In this document: in pieces, positions 45,327 to 54,384 of the stretch
Numbering within the stretch: the stretch's first letter is position 1
How the letters are laid out: the number at the start of each line of letters is the position of its first letter
Assembly: GCA_964408185.1 (NCBI GenBank)
Contig: CAYOYK010000004.1
Span: 15,755 to 79,754 of the forward strand
DNA length: 64,000 nt
Reading direction: 5' to 3'
From: CAYOYK01 sp964408185
Lineage (GTDB): Bacteria; Bacillota; Clostridia; Christensenellales; Aristaeellaceae
Translations under genes and position numbers: made by a program
The notes under the pieces: model-generated
What the model was told of the DNA's origin: nothing
Seen by the model: only the letters and a program-made list of their open reading frames with translations
Databases searched by the model: none

Positions 45327-46303
45327 AACAATCCCTCCCCGTCGTTGTAGCGCTTGGCCGCCACGTTGGCCAGCGTGACCAGCACAAGCCCCATCACGCT
45401 CTGGAAAAGCCCAATGGCCGTAGAATAGCCAAAGCCCATCGTCCGCATGGAGGAATACACATAGGTGTCGATTACGCTGACCGCATCGGACAGCACGCTG
45501 TTGTTGCCCACAATGCCCCATATCATTCCAAAGTCGCCGTAGAAGATGCGCCCGACGCTCATCAGCACCAGCACGACCGCCGTCGGCTTGAGCATGGGGA
45601 TCGTGAGGTGGCAAATCTGCTGGAAACGGCTCGCGCCGTCGATGGTGGCGGCCTCGTACAGCGTGCCGTCAAAGTTGGACATGGCCGCCATGTAGATAAT
45701 GGAGTTGTAGCCCGCCCACTTCCAAACATCGGCAAGGATGATGATCGCCTTCCAGTACTTTGGCTCCGCGTACCAGCGGACGGGAGCCTCGCCAGCGGAC
45801 ATCAGCAGCCGATTGAGCACGCCGTTCGCGCCGGTGAGCACGACCTCGCCCGTGGTACGGTCCACGCGGAAGTTGGCGGTGAGGAAGCCGTACAATATCG
45901 CGCCCACAACCACCCACGACAGGAAATACGGAAAGAACATCGCGCTCTGGGTAATCTTCTTGTACGCGCCGTTGCGCACCTCGTTCATGCACACGGCGAT
46001 GAGGATCGGCGTGACCGTTCCCAGTATAATGCCGCAAAAGTTGATGATGAGCGTGTTTTTGACCACGTTCCAGCAGCTCATGCTCTCAAAGAAGAAGCGG
46101 AAGTTATCCAGCCCGACAAACGGACTGCCAAAGATTCCGTCCACGACGTTAAACTTGGTAAACGCCATCCACGCTCCGCCCAGCGGAATGTAGCAGAACA
46201 TCAGCAGCAGCACAAGGCCGGGGACGCACATGAGGTAGAGCGTCCCGTTGTGCTTCATTTCCCAGCCAAAGCCGTGCTTGGGAGGCCGAAGTTGATTGTT
46301 CAT
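45323..46303 (-). CDS. Carbohydrate ABC transporter permease, LplB/YteP-like
   Basis: A 326-residue membrane protein with six helices (LYLMCVPGLVLLLMFCYIPL the first) and the EAA loop LYEAATIDGASRFQQICHLTIPML. It belongs to the LplB group, which usually imports oligosaccharides derived from polymers such as rhamnogalacturonan. GAAGGGGAG precedes the ATG, and its start overlaps the stop of the GNAT-like gene as ATGA. Confidence 0.93.
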   Translation of the reverse strand: MNNQLRPPKHGFGWEMKHNGTLYLMCVPGLVLLLMFCYIPLGGAWMAFTKFNVVDGIFGSPFVGLDNFRFFFESMSCWNVVKNTLIINFCGIILGTVTPILIAVCMNEVRNGAYKKITQSAMFFPYFLSWVVVGAILYGFLTANFRVDRTTGEVVLTGANGVLNRLLMSAGEAPVRWYAEPKYWKAIIILADVWKWAGYNSIIYMAAMSNFDGTLYEAATIDGASRFQQICHLTIPMLKPTAVVLVLMSVGRIFYGDFGMIWGIVGNNSVLSDAVSVIDTYVYSSMRTMGFGYSTAIGLFQSVMGLVLVTLANVAAKRYNDGEGLF

Positions 46304-47541
46304 ACGCGCTCTCCCCTTCCGCGCAGGTACGGATCGTTGCCCACGTCCGCCACCTCGCCTGTCAGGACGAACATGCCCGTGGTGTGAAAGCGCGTGCCCT
46401 CGGCCCACGCGCCGACAAGCGCGCGCTGCAGGCTGCTGGGGGACGCTGCGGCCGCGGGGTCTTTATCGTCAAAGACCTCTAGCTTAATCATCTCCTCGCC
46501 CTCGGCGGTCGGATAGTTGTAAAACTGCTCCTGCACGCGCACAATGCGGCTTGTCGGCGGCAGCAGCCGCTTGAGGCCCGGATCATACAGCCAGCTCTCG
46601 CTCCAAAAGCCCTTGATCGGCAGCTCCGGGAAATATCGGGCGTAAAACGCGAGCGCCTTTTGCATGCTGGAGCGCACGCGTTCGGGCGTATAGCCCTCCC
46701 CGCCGGGGATATGCAGCGCCAGCGTATAGTCGCCCTCTTGCAGCGCCACCGACCACTCGCGCTTGTCCAGCGTTACAGGCTCAAGCCCGATTACGCCGAT
46801 GGGATCGACCGGGTTGGCGGTTACGGACGCGTCCGTCTCCCGCCAAACCGTAAGGATCGCTTCCGGATCGGTCACGCCGTTCACGCCGTCCAGCTGGCCG
46901 TCGCGGCGCACGCGCGCGTCGCCCGGCCAGAGCGCGACCACGCGGCCCGTCGCGCGGCTCCGGTAGGCGGTCGGCGTGCCGAACACAAACGGGATAAAGT
47001 AGAACCGATCCAAAAAGAAGATCGCGCAGCAGTAGAAGTTCATATCCCAAGGGTAGTCGTCAAACGAGATATCCCCGGTGTCCTTGTACTTTTGGAGCTG
47101 CTTGCGGATCATCCGTTCGGGGATATCGCGGTCGTACTCCGGCGGCACGCCGCGCGCGCGCAGGAGCGCCCGCCCCGCAGGCACGCAGCTCAGCGCGTAG
47201 AGAAACGCGTAGACCTGCCGCGCAAACCCCGTCAGGCAGGCAGGCGCGGGGGTCTCAAACTCACAGGCGGTCCCGCGCACGAGCGCGCGCACCGCGTCGT
47301 AGCGCAGCGCCTGCGAAACACGCAGCAGTGTTTCGTTGCCCTCTATCGCGGCCAGCGCCTCCCACAGCGCCTCCTGCCGCGCGGCGGGCACGCTGTTCCC
47401 CTCCAGCACGGCTTGCAGATCGTCGTGCGGCAGCAGCGTCGCCTCGTCCGGCAGGACGATCGCCCGCACGTAAGGCTCGATGCCCTCGGGCGCGTTCAGC
47501 CCCGTTTGACGCAGCCATTGCCGCAGCGTTGCCAGCTCCAT
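46300..47541 (-). CDS. GNAT-like acyltransferase-domain protein (NAT_N/GNAT_C type)
   Basis: A 413-residue protein. The C-terminal half carries what I recall as the GNAT_C pattern: LALHIPGGEGYTPERVRSSM, ALAFYARYFPELPIKGF, SESWLYDPGLKRLLPPTSRI. The N-terminal half is helical with GDISFDDYPWDMNFY. Such proteins occur in sugar-utilisation clusters but their reaction is not known to me. It is translationally coupled to the permease gene. GGAAGGGAGG precedes the ATG. Confidence 0.7.
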   Translation of the reverse strand: MELATLRQWLRQTGLNAPEGIEPYVRAIVLPDEATLLPHDDLQAVLEGNSVPAARQEALWEALAAIEGNETLLRVSQALRYDAVRALVRGTACEFETPAPACLTGFARQVYAFLYALSCVPAGRALLRARGVPPEYDRDIPERMIRKQLQKYKDTGDISFDDYPWDMNFYCCAIFFLDRFYFIPFVFGTPTAYRSRATGRVVALWPGDARVRRDGQLDGVNGVTDPEAILTVWRETDASVTANPVDPIGVIGLEPVTLDKREWSVALQEGDYTLALHIPGGEGYTPERVRSSMQKALAFYARYFPELPIKGFWSESWLYDPGLKRLLPPTSRIVRVQEQFYNYPTAEGEEMIKLEVFDDKDPAAAASPSSLQRALVGAWAEGTRFHTTGMFVLTGEVADVGNDPYLRGRGERV

Positions 47542-47565
47542 ACGATCGCCTCCCTTCCGCGCAAG

Positions 47566-48825
47566 CTATGCGTCGGCCCGCAAGCCGCGCCTAAACCCAT
47601 CCATGTCCACAACCGTGTGGCTTACGCGCGCCTCCTCGGCGGCGCACGCCATCAGGTGGCTCTCCACCGAGCGGAACACGTCGCTGGGCACGGATTGCGT
47701 CTGGTTGTTCAGCAGCGCGAGGAAGTCGTTCATCAGGCCGACGTCCCCGCCGCCGTGCGCGCCCTGCGTAACCTGCGGCACGATGACGCGCTGCACCGCG
47801 CGCTCCCCGGAGGACGAGCCAAACGGAAGGACTTCGATGCGGTTCACATCCTCCGAGGCGCGTATTTCACCCTTTTCGCACATGATCTTGAGCGTGCGGG
47901 AAATGCGCCCGGTAAACGCGCTGAGGTTAAACGTCGCCGTCACGCCGTTTTCAAACTCCATCAGGGTAGTCTGATGGTCGCACACGTCGTTGTCGCAATG
48001 GAACACGCAGCGGCCGTAAGGGCCCTCGTCGATGGCCCTTTGCAGGCCGGTCTCGGACTGATCCTCCGTGAGCACGGTCGCGGGCCAATCGCCGCGCACG
48101 GGCAGATAGCACAGGTACGCGCTGTACGTGCAGGAGCGCCGATACGGGCAGTCGCGGCAGCGCTCCGCCGCTCCCTGCGGAGCGTTATCCGCCTTAAAGT
48201 AGCTCAGCTCCCCAAACGAGGAGACGCGCTTGCATGTGCTGTCCGTAAACCAGACCAGCAGATCGAGGTCGTGGCAGGACTTTTGCATGATGATCGGGCT
48301 GCTCTGCTTGCCGGAGCGCCAGTTCCCGCGCACAAACGAGTGCGCCATATGGAAGTTGCCGATGTTCTCGTTATGCTGGATGGACTCGATACGGCCCAGC
48401 TCGCCGGAGGCCAGCACGTTTTTGATCTCGCGGAAGAACGGCGAGTAGCGCAGCACATGGCAGACCACAATGCGGCGGCCTGTCTCGCGGGCCTTCTCCG
48501 CGACGCGCAGGCATTCCTCCGCAACGGGAGAGATGGGCTTTTCCAGCAAAATGTCATAGCCGCGCTCCATGGCCGCAATGGCTTGCTTGCAATGATCCCG
48601 ATCCATCGAGGCGATGATGGCCGCGTCCGCGAGTTTGGGCAGGGCCAGCAGCTTCTCCGCATCGGAATAGAGCGCGTCCGCGGGGACGCCGAGCAGCTTG
48701 CCCGCCCGTTGCAGATGCCCCGCGTCCGGATCCGCGATCGCAACGATTTGCACGCCGCGCTCCTCCAGCGCGTACTGCGCATAGATCATCCCACGCTGCC
48801 CGGCCCCGATCAATATCAGCTTCAT
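47566..48825 (-). CDS. Gfo/Idh/MocA-family oxidoreductase with Cys-rich insert
   Basis: A 419-residue NAD(P)-dependent dehydrogenase: ILIGAGQRGMIYAQ is the Rossmann loop, YDILLEKPISPVAEE the EKP motif, and KSCHDLDLLVWF the catalytic region. Residues around 235-255 form a Cys cluster (CRDCPYRRSC then C), which could bind a metal. As first gene of the uptake operon it probably oxidises the imported sugar or its glycoside. Start follows GGGGTG. Confidence 0.88.
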   Translation of the reverse strand: MKLILIGAGQRGMIYAQYALEERGVQIVAIADPDAGHLQRAGKLLGVPADALYSDAEKLLALPKLADAAIIASMDRDHCKQAIAAMERGYDILLEKPISPVAEECLRVAEKARETGRRIVVCHVLRYSPFFREIKNVLASGELGRIESIQHNENIGNFHMAHSFVRGNWRSGKQSSPIIMQKSCHDLDLLVWFTDSTCKRVSSFGELSYFKADNAPQGAAERCRDCPYRRSCTYSAYLCYLPVRGDWPATVLTEDQSETGLQRAIDEGPYGRCVFHCDNDVCDHQTTLMEFENGVTATFNLSAFTGRISRTLKIMCEKGEIRASEDVNRIEVLPFGSSSGERAVQRVIVPQVTQGAHGGGDVGLMNDFLALLNNQTQSVPSDVFRSVESHLMACAAEEARVSHTVVDMDGFRRGLRADA

Positions 48826-48863
48826 AAACGCACCCCATCTATCGTTTCGTTTGTGTTTAGTAA

Positions 48864-48892
48864 AGTATAGCCTAGTGTTTCGCGTTTGTCAA
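48864..48892 (-). promoter_or_regulatory. Consensus promoter of the sugar-uptake operon
   Basis: Perfect TTGACA and TATACT, 17-bp spacer, minus strand. Strong, so repression by the divergent LacI protein is plausible. Confidence 0.8.
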
Positions 48893-48917
48893 GACTGTTT
48901 TTATCGCCCGGTGACGC

Positions 48918-48947
48918 TTGACAAACCTTATACTATCGCGGTACACT
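48918..48947 (+). promoter_or_regulatory. Predicted promoter of the LacI-family gene
   Basis: TTGACA and TACACT with an 18-bp spacer, divergent from the uptake promoter 25 bp away. Confidence 0.6.
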
Positions 48948-48958
48948 GTTCACGATAG
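48933..48958. promoter_or_regulatory. Candidate operator overlapping the lacI-type promoter
   Basis: CTATCG and CGATAG as inverted arms 14 bp apart, spanning the -10. A third CTATCG lies at 48839-48844, between the other promoter and its gene. Not a classical LacI palindrome, so tentative. Confidence 0.3.
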
Positions 48959-49030
48959 AGCCGAAACAAAATCAGCCGGGTCACGCAACAGCATTTGTGT
49001 TGCGTCGCACGGCGGGGCGCGAGGCAAACG

Positions 49031-50047
49031 ATGAGCAACATCCGGGAGGTCGCCATTCAGGCAAGCGTATCGCCCGCGACGGTATCGCGGGTGCTCAACA
49101 ACGACACCACCTACAAGATCATGCCTGAGACGCGCGAGCGCGTATGGAAGGCCGTGGCGGAGCTTAACTACAAGGCGCCCGTATCCACGGCGCGGCGCGC
49201 GCGGCACGCGGAGGGCGCGGCCGCGCTGCGCCGGGTGGGCTGCCTTTTGGCGCTCACCAAGGGCAAATACAACGATCCGTACTATCTCTCCATCCTGTCG
49301 GGCGCGGAGGGCTACCTGAACGAGCACCGCTGCGAGCTGAGCTTTGTAAAGACCGAGACAGAGTTGGAAAACGCCGACGTGCTGGCGAGCGTCCTCCGTC
49401 AGCCGCTGGACGGGCTGATTATGATGCGGCCGCTTCGGCCCGCCGTGTTCGACGCGCTGCGCGAGCATATCCGCTGCATTGTGGGCATTGATACGGGGCA
49501 TATGCCCATCGACAACATTGAGTACGACCATTTTCGCGTCGCACGCATGGCTGTGACGCATTTATTCCAGAAGGGGTACCGGGAGATCGGGTTCATCGGC
49601 GGCGGGTCGGCGAACGAGCCGATGACGCGGAGCCGCCGCTACCGCAGCTATTGCGAGACGATGTGCGACTTGGGCCTGACCGTGCGCCCCGAATGGACGC
49701 TGGATTGCGGCTGGGACGACGAGCGCTGCATGGCGCTGGTGGAGAGCCTGCATACGCACGGCGGTCTGCCGCGCGCGTTCTTTGCCAGCAGCGACCTGAT
49801 GGCGATGGCGACCCTGCGCAGCCTGTACAAGCTGGGCCTTTCCGTGCCCGACGACGTGGCGGTGATGGGCCTGACCAACATAGAAATGAGCCAGTACGCC
49901 AATCCTCCGCTCACGACGCTTGAGATTCCCGCCAAGGAGATGGGGATGATCGCCGCCAGCACGCTGATTGCGCGCATGGACGGCGATACGACGCTGCCCA
50001 AGCGGATCATCCTGCCGTCCACATTGGTGGAGCGGGACTCGGTGTAA
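49031..50047 (+). CDS. LacI-family transcriptional regulator
   Basis: A 338-residue regulator. The N-terminal helix-turn-helix is IREVAIQASVSPATVSRVLN, followed by the hinge region, then a periplasmic-binding-protein-like sensor (GCLLALTKGKYNDPYYLSIL, ASSDLMAMATLRSLYKLGL, VAVMGLTNIEMSQYANPPLTT). Placed divergently from the sugar-uptake operon, it most likely represses it until the sugar is present. An upstream in-frame ATG is possible but the one used has GAGG and aligns with the family. Confidence 0.92.
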   Translation: MSNIREVAIQASVSPATVSRVLNNDTTYKIMPETRERVWKAVAELNYKAPVSTARRARHAEGAAALRRVGCLLALTKGKYNDPYYLSILSGAEGYLNEHRCELSFVKTETELENADVLASVLRQPLDGLIMMRPLRPAVFDALREHIRCIVGIDTGHMPIDNIEYDHFRVARMAVTHLFQKGYREIGFIGGGSANEPMTRSRRYRSYCETMCDLGLTVRPEWTLDCGWDDERCMALVESLHTHGGLPRAFFASSDLMAMATLRSLYKLGLSVPDDVAVMGLTNIEMSQYANPPLTTLEIPAKEMGMIAASTLIARMDGDTTLPKRIILPSTLVERDSV

Positions 50048-50184
50048 GCTGCGATAGGCCACAGGCAGACGGTCCCTTTTCCTTGGCCGGAGGGCTGCCG
50101 ACAGCCCCGGCGGCACGCTTTGCCGCTGCCGGGCTTCGCGCCGCGCAAGGCTCGGCCGGTATCTTGTGTGCTTTACAAAAAAAT

Positions 50185-50214
50185 TTGACGCATTGCTCTT
50201 TCCTCCCGTCATAT
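50185..50214 (+). promoter_or_regulatory. Weak possible promoter of the ECF sigma operon
   Basis: TTGACG with TCATAT 18 bp on. Weak -10; an ECF-dependent promoter cannot be excluded. Confidence 0.25.
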
Positions 50215-50251
50215 AGGTGTCGTTGCAATGACGTAACCAAGGAAAGCTGGT

Positions 50252-50743
50252 ATGACCATGGACGAAAGAGTGTTTGAGGAGCGCGTGCGGGCGCTGGAGC
50301 CAAAGCTCTACCGCACCGCTTACGCGCTGCTGTGGAGCGACGCGGACGCGGCCGACGCGATACAGGAGTGCATCCTCAAGGCGTGGCGCAAGCTCGGCTC
50401 GCTCAAGGAGGAGGCTCGCTTTGAGGCTTGGACGATGCGAATCCTTGTCAACCAATGCCGAGACCTTCAGCGGCGGAGCAGGCTGAAAACCCTGCCTTAC
50501 GATGAAGCCATTGACGAGAGCGCGACAGCGCAGCCGCAAGCCCCGACGGATATCGGCTTGCAGGAGGCGCTGCGCGAGCTCCCTCCCAAGTATCGACTGC
50601 CGCTTTTGCTGCACCACATGGACGGCTACTCGCTGGAGGAAATCGCGCCCATGCTGCGCGTGCCGCTCAGTACTGTAAAGGGAAGGCTCTATCAGGCGCG
50701 AAGGCTGCTGAAAACACTCTTGGCAAAGGAGGCGGTTCGATGA
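50252..50743 (+). CDS. ECF-type RNA polymerase sigma factor
   Basis: A 163-residue sigma-70 relative. Region 2 is LYRTAYALLWSDADAADAIQECILKAWRKL with WTMRILVNQCRD; region 4 is LRELPPKYRLPLLLHHMDGYSLEEIAPMLRVPLSTVKGRL, the second part being the DNA-binding helix-turn-helix. Such factors are held by a membrane anti-sigma protein until a surface signal arrives. The ATG follows AAGGAAAG, and the gene overlaps the next by 4 bp (ATGA). Confidence 0.92.
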   Translation: MTMDERVFEERVRALEPKLYRTAYALLWSDADAADAIQECILKAWRKLGSLKEEARFEAWTMRILVNQCRDLQRRSRLKTLPYDEAIDESATAQPQAPTDIGLQEALRELPPKYRLPLLLHHMDGYSLEEIAPMLRVPLSTVKGRLYQARRLLKTLLAKEAVR

Positions 50744-52026
50744 AAGACATTCGCTTTGAAAACGCGTTTTCGCCCGTGCCGCCCATGGTGCATGCCCGCA
50801 TAGAACAAAGCTTGCGGGAGGTTCGTGAAATGAGTATGAAAAAGGCAAGGCCCATGGTGGCCATCATTTTGGCAGCGGTGCTGGCGCTGGCGCTGCTTGG
50901 CGCGGCGATCGCGGAAATGCTGGGCGGCGGCGTGCTGGAGTATATGTTTGGATCGACCGATACATCCGACGATGTGCGGGAGATGGTGCGCCCCATCGGT
51001 GTGACGCACGAGTCCGACGGCGTGAAAACCACGGTGGTGGACGCGCTGTTTGACGGCCGCAACATCCACATCGGCCTTGCGTTCGACGCGGCGCAGCCGA
51101 TCTTTCTGGTGACGGATTCCATCACCGCCGACGGCGCGCAGCTCTGGTGGGAGACCTCCAGCATCCGAGATACGTGGGTGGGCGACCCCATCACCGGGCA
51201 AACGGATACCACGGGGCGCGGCTTCAGCGGCACGCTCGACCCCGCGTATATGGGGCTGGAGACGCCTGCGGAGGTCGCCGCCTACGAGGCCTCCATTGCG
51301 GAGGCGCAAACGGACGGCAAGGTTGACATCTGCCTGCACATGACGCTGCTTGTGCCCAAGGGCGAGGTGAAGCCCTTTGATCTCTGCACGGACGACAGCG
51401 TGGAGGCGTGGAAGCAGATCGACGCCTGCGTAGCGGCTGGCAACACGCCGATCGACGCGAGCGAGCCGTACGACGTGCTCGTGGGCAGCGCATGGCTGGG
51501 TGACGAATACTATGACGGCATTCCGGCAGAACAGTATCCCCTGAGCGACGCGAGCGCCTACGCCGAGTATTCCAACCTGCGGGTGCTGGACAGCTTCGAG
51601 CTGAGCTTTACGCTGGATGTGGACAAGAGCCGCAGCCTCGACCGCACGCCCAAGGACACGCTCAACGACGGGCGCACGCACATCACGTTTGGCGAGGTCA
51701 GCTTCACGCCGATTTGCAGCACGTTTGATTTCATCATTGCGCCCGACGGCATGACGGAAGAGCAGATCGACGCGACATACCGCTGGTTCACATTCTACGC
51801 GGTGGACGAAGGGAAGGATCGCGCGCCGATTGCGTTTGACAACGTGTATTACCTGTGCGATTCCTGCTGGGAGGATCAACCGGACGGCTCGCAGGCCCTG
51901 CATGCGCATTATCGCATGCCCGGCATAAAGGAGCTCCCCGATGTGATCGCCATTGTGCCGTATAATGAGCAATCCAGCGCGGAGCAGCCGCTGTGGGAGT
52001 ACGCCATCTATATTCAGGGGAAATAG
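50740..52026 (+). CDS. Membrane protein partner of the ECF sigma factor, DUF4179-like
   Basis: A 428-residue single-pass protein. About 35 residues at the N terminus (FENAFSPVPPMVHARIEQSL) would face the cytoplasm and could bind the sigma factor, followed by one helix (about 38-58, MVAIILAAVLALALLGAAIA) and a large outer domain of unknown fold. The outer part resembles DUF4179-type proteins encoded with ECF factors. A role as anti-sigma factor is inferred from the coupling; I see no zinc-binding anti-sigma motif. Confidence 0.78.
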   Translation: MKDIRFENAFSPVPPMVHARIEQSLREVREMSMKKARPMVAIILAAVLALALLGAAIAEMLGGGVLEYMFGSTDTSDDVREMVRPIGVTHESDGVKTTVVDALFDGRNIHIGLAFDAAQPIFLVTDSITADGAQLWWETSSIRDTWVGDPITGQTDTTGRGFSGTLDPAYMGLETPAEVAAYEASIAEAQTDGKVDICLHMTLLVPKGEVKPFDLCTDDSVEAWKQIDACVAAGNTPIDASEPYDVLVGSAWLGDEYYDGIPAEQYPLSDASAYAEYSNLRVLDSFELSFTLDVDKSRSLDRTPKDTLNDGRTHITFGEVSFTPICSTFDFIIAPDGMTEEQIDATYRWFTFYAVDEGKDRAPIAFDNVYYLCDSCWEDQPDGSQALHAHYRMPGIKELPDVIAIVPYNEQSSAEQPLWEYAIYIQGK

Positions 52027-52104
52027 GGGCCGCTGCCCGCAATCCGCAAACCATTGCAACGGGATCAAGGCCCAAGCAAACGGCGGCGGAACCCATCCAT
52101 CCAA

Positions 52105-52141
52105 ATGCCCTCCGAAGCTTGCTGCTTCGGAGGGCATATTT
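52105..52141. terminator. Terminator between the convergent sigma and cas operons
   Basis: A perfect 14-bp stem (ATGCCCTCCGAAGC and complement) with a 5-nt loop, then ATATTT. It can serve both directions. Confidence 0.75.
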
Positions 52142-52230
52142 GCTTGAGCTGTGCTCTGCACTGTACTTTTCAGCACACCTCCCGCATGATATGAGGCTAT
52201 CAGATCATGCGTTCTCTGCGCAGACGCTGT

Positions 52231-54384
52231 CTAGCCTTCGGATACCACCCCGGCCATGAACCCTAAAAATGTGTCATACCCCCGTTCCCAACGATAGATA
52301 TCCTGCGCGATTTCATCCAAGTGATACCGCCTTGCTTTCGCGCGTGCAAGGCTGATGCTTTGTCTTTGAAGCAGTTGCCAATCCGCTTGTCCGGTGCGGA
52401 TCTGCTCCGCCAACGAATCGTCCGCGACAACCGTCACGGTATCCTTCTCGATCACGACGAAATCACTCGCCACCGTTTGAAACGCGCCTTCCGTTTCCGC
52501 GGAATAGATCGTTCTTTCTTGGGCCGATCCGCTGTCGTTCTGCGCCAGCTCCCTTTGCAGGGCTTCCGTGCTAAGTTCGGGGGTGATATCAATCCCCTGG
52601 CGAAAAAAGGACTCCAGTATCCGTGCCGAGGTCGCGAGCCTTGGATTCCGCGTAAGCATCGGGTCGTCCTGCAGCAGGAAGCTCCACATCTCGGCGTCCG
52701 CGTTCAACCCCTCTCGATTGATGCGCCCAGACGCTTGCAGCAGGGCATTCAGCGAGGCTGCTTCCCGAAAACCCGTTCGGAAGGAAATGTCAACGCCCGC
52801 TTCCACGCAGGAGGTTGCCACAAGGGTCCAATCCGCGTCGTCTATGTCCTTCAGTCTCTCTTTGATTTGTCGAAGCGTCGCTTCACGATCCTGTGCGGTC
52901 AAGGCGGTAGACAGGTGCTCCACATGTTCCCGTCCATAGGCTCTGCGCAAATCATCGGCCAGCACCGCTGCCGTTTGCACCGTGTTGACGATCAACAGCC
53001 GCGGTCCGGGAGATGATTGCACCCAAGCTATGATCTCTTGGCGGCTCTTTGGCGCAGGATCATGGCGAAATGTCACGCGCTGCTTCTCGTACCGAAGCAG
53101 TTGAAGCCGCAGCTCAGGGCTCACCAGCTCGCTCACATTTGTCTGATCCCTGTCAAAGCCCTCCAGCTGCCAGAAACGCACCAACGATCCCGATGCCATC
53201 ACCCAGTAGCAGCGCCACTCTTCCGCAAGAATTTTCATCCAATGCCATGCCACCGGCAGCAGATGCGCCGGAAGCGCGGCGTGGCATTCATCGATGAAGA
53301 TCATGCCGCCGGGCAGTTCGTGCAAGCGCCGCAGGGTAGCGGGGCGGTTGGAGGCCAACGTTTCAAAGAAGGCTACGGCCGTCGTAACAACGATAGGCGC
53401 GCGCCAGAGCGCTGTCAGGCAGCGCGTGCCCGCATCCTGAAAATCCGCGCGGGAATGCAGCTCCGCCACCACGCGCTTGGCATCCTCGCCCGGCAGCGTC
53501 AAGCAGGAACGATAGACCGAAACCGATTGAGAAATGATGCTTGTGAAAGGAAGCACAACGAATATCCGCCGCCCGCCGCGACAGATCGCTTGGCGAAGCA
53601 GATGCGCCATGATCGCAAGCGTCTTGCCCGACCCGACCGGGCTGTCACAGGAGGCAAACCCGCAGGATTGAACGCTGTCTCGGCAGCTGTTGTACATTTT
53701 GCGGCGAAGCAGGCTGCGTTCTTCCCCATTCCCCAGCCGGGCCGCCCATGCGTCCAGTTGCGCCAAACGTTCGGCTGCGCGAAGCGGAATCGGCTGTTCA
53801 TCTGCCGAATCCTGCCCATAGTGACGCGCCGTGTCCGTATGGTCCGCATCCGCCAAGCACGACAGCCCCATACGAAGGAAGACCTGCATGTCGCCCTGTA
53901 CCTCCGCCATTGGCGCCGTGTGCTGCAAGCCGGTGAGCCGCCGATGCAGCCGCACCATAGGGCCTAATGTGCGGTCGATGCGCATGCGGGTCTTTGGATC
54001 ATCGTCCCGGAATATGGGGCGATCCTCCGCGGCCTCCTCTGCCAGATCGTGCAGCCCCGTATGGTGGGACTGCACCAAAAATGCCGCCAGCTCTGCCGCG
54101 CCCTCCGCCATCAAAAGTGCAGCGCCGGCATCCTGATGATGCACCGGCAAATGCCGCGCACCATTCGGCTCGCGCAGAACCCGTTGATTCTCCTCGTCCA
54201 GCTTGCCGACGTCGTGCGTCTGCGCCGCAGCGCGAACCATTTCGAGCAATGCCCCGCCGTCCTTCTGTGCAAAGGCGGCGGCTTCCCCCGCATACTGCTC
54301 CGCCAAAGCACAGACGCCCTCCGCATGGCTTTGATAGACCTGCGGAGGGCGGTCATGCTTGGCGCTATGGGCCAAATATGCCAT
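52231..54384 (-). CDS. cas3: CRISPR-associated helicase-nuclease Cas3 (HD plus helicase)
   Basis: A 717-residue protein. The N-terminal HD nuclease shows H20, H57-D58 in AQTHDVGKL, H107-H108 in QSHHTG, and D179/D181 in LADADHTDT. The SF2 helicase follows with Walker A SPVGSGKT (K254), DECH at 365-368 and QASGRINREG. Cas3 is recruited by Cascade to unwind and degrade target DNA. All nuclease and helicase residues look intact, so the module should cut. It is the last gene of the operon, whereas in standard I-C loci it comes first. Its ATG shares a base with the cas7 stop. Confidence 0.93.
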   Translation of the reverse strand: MAYLAHSAKHDRPPQVYQSHAEGVCALAEQYAGEAAAFAQKDGGALLEMVRAAAQTHDVGKLDEENQRVLREPNGARHLPVHHQDAGAALLMAEGAAELAAFLVQSHHTGLHDLAEEAAEDRPIFRDDDPKTRMRIDRTLGPMVRLHRRLTGLQHTAPMAEVQGDMQVFLRMGLSCLADADHTDTARHYGQDSADEQPIPLRAAERLAQLDAWAARLGNGEERSLLRRKMYNSCRDSVQSCGFASCDSPVGSGKTLAIMAHLLRQAICRGGRRIFVVLPFTSIISQSVSVYRSCLTLPGEDAKRVVAELHSRADFQDAGTRCLTALWRAPIVVTTAVAFFETLASNRPATLRRLHELPGGMIFIDECHAALPAHLLPVAWHWMKILAEEWRCYWVMASGSLVRFWQLEGFDRDQTNVSELVSPELRLQLLRYEKQRVTFRHDPAPKSRQEIIAWVQSSPGPRLLIVNTVQTAAVLADDLRRAYGREHVEHLSTALTAQDREATLRQIKERLKDIDDADWTLVATSCVEAGVDISFRTGFREAASLNALLQASGRINREGLNADAEMWSFLLQDDPMLTRNPRLATSARILESFFRQGIDITPELSTEALQRELAQNDSGSAQERTIYSAETEGAFQTVASDFVVIEKDTVTVVADDSLAEQIRTGQADWQLLQRQSISLARAKARRYHLDEIAQDIYRWERGYDTFLGFMAGVVSEG

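Noticed and set aside
46660..48870. A 736-codon open frame on the plus strand
   Set aside because: Antisense to the GNAT-like and oxidoreductase genes, which have ribosome sites and family motifs.
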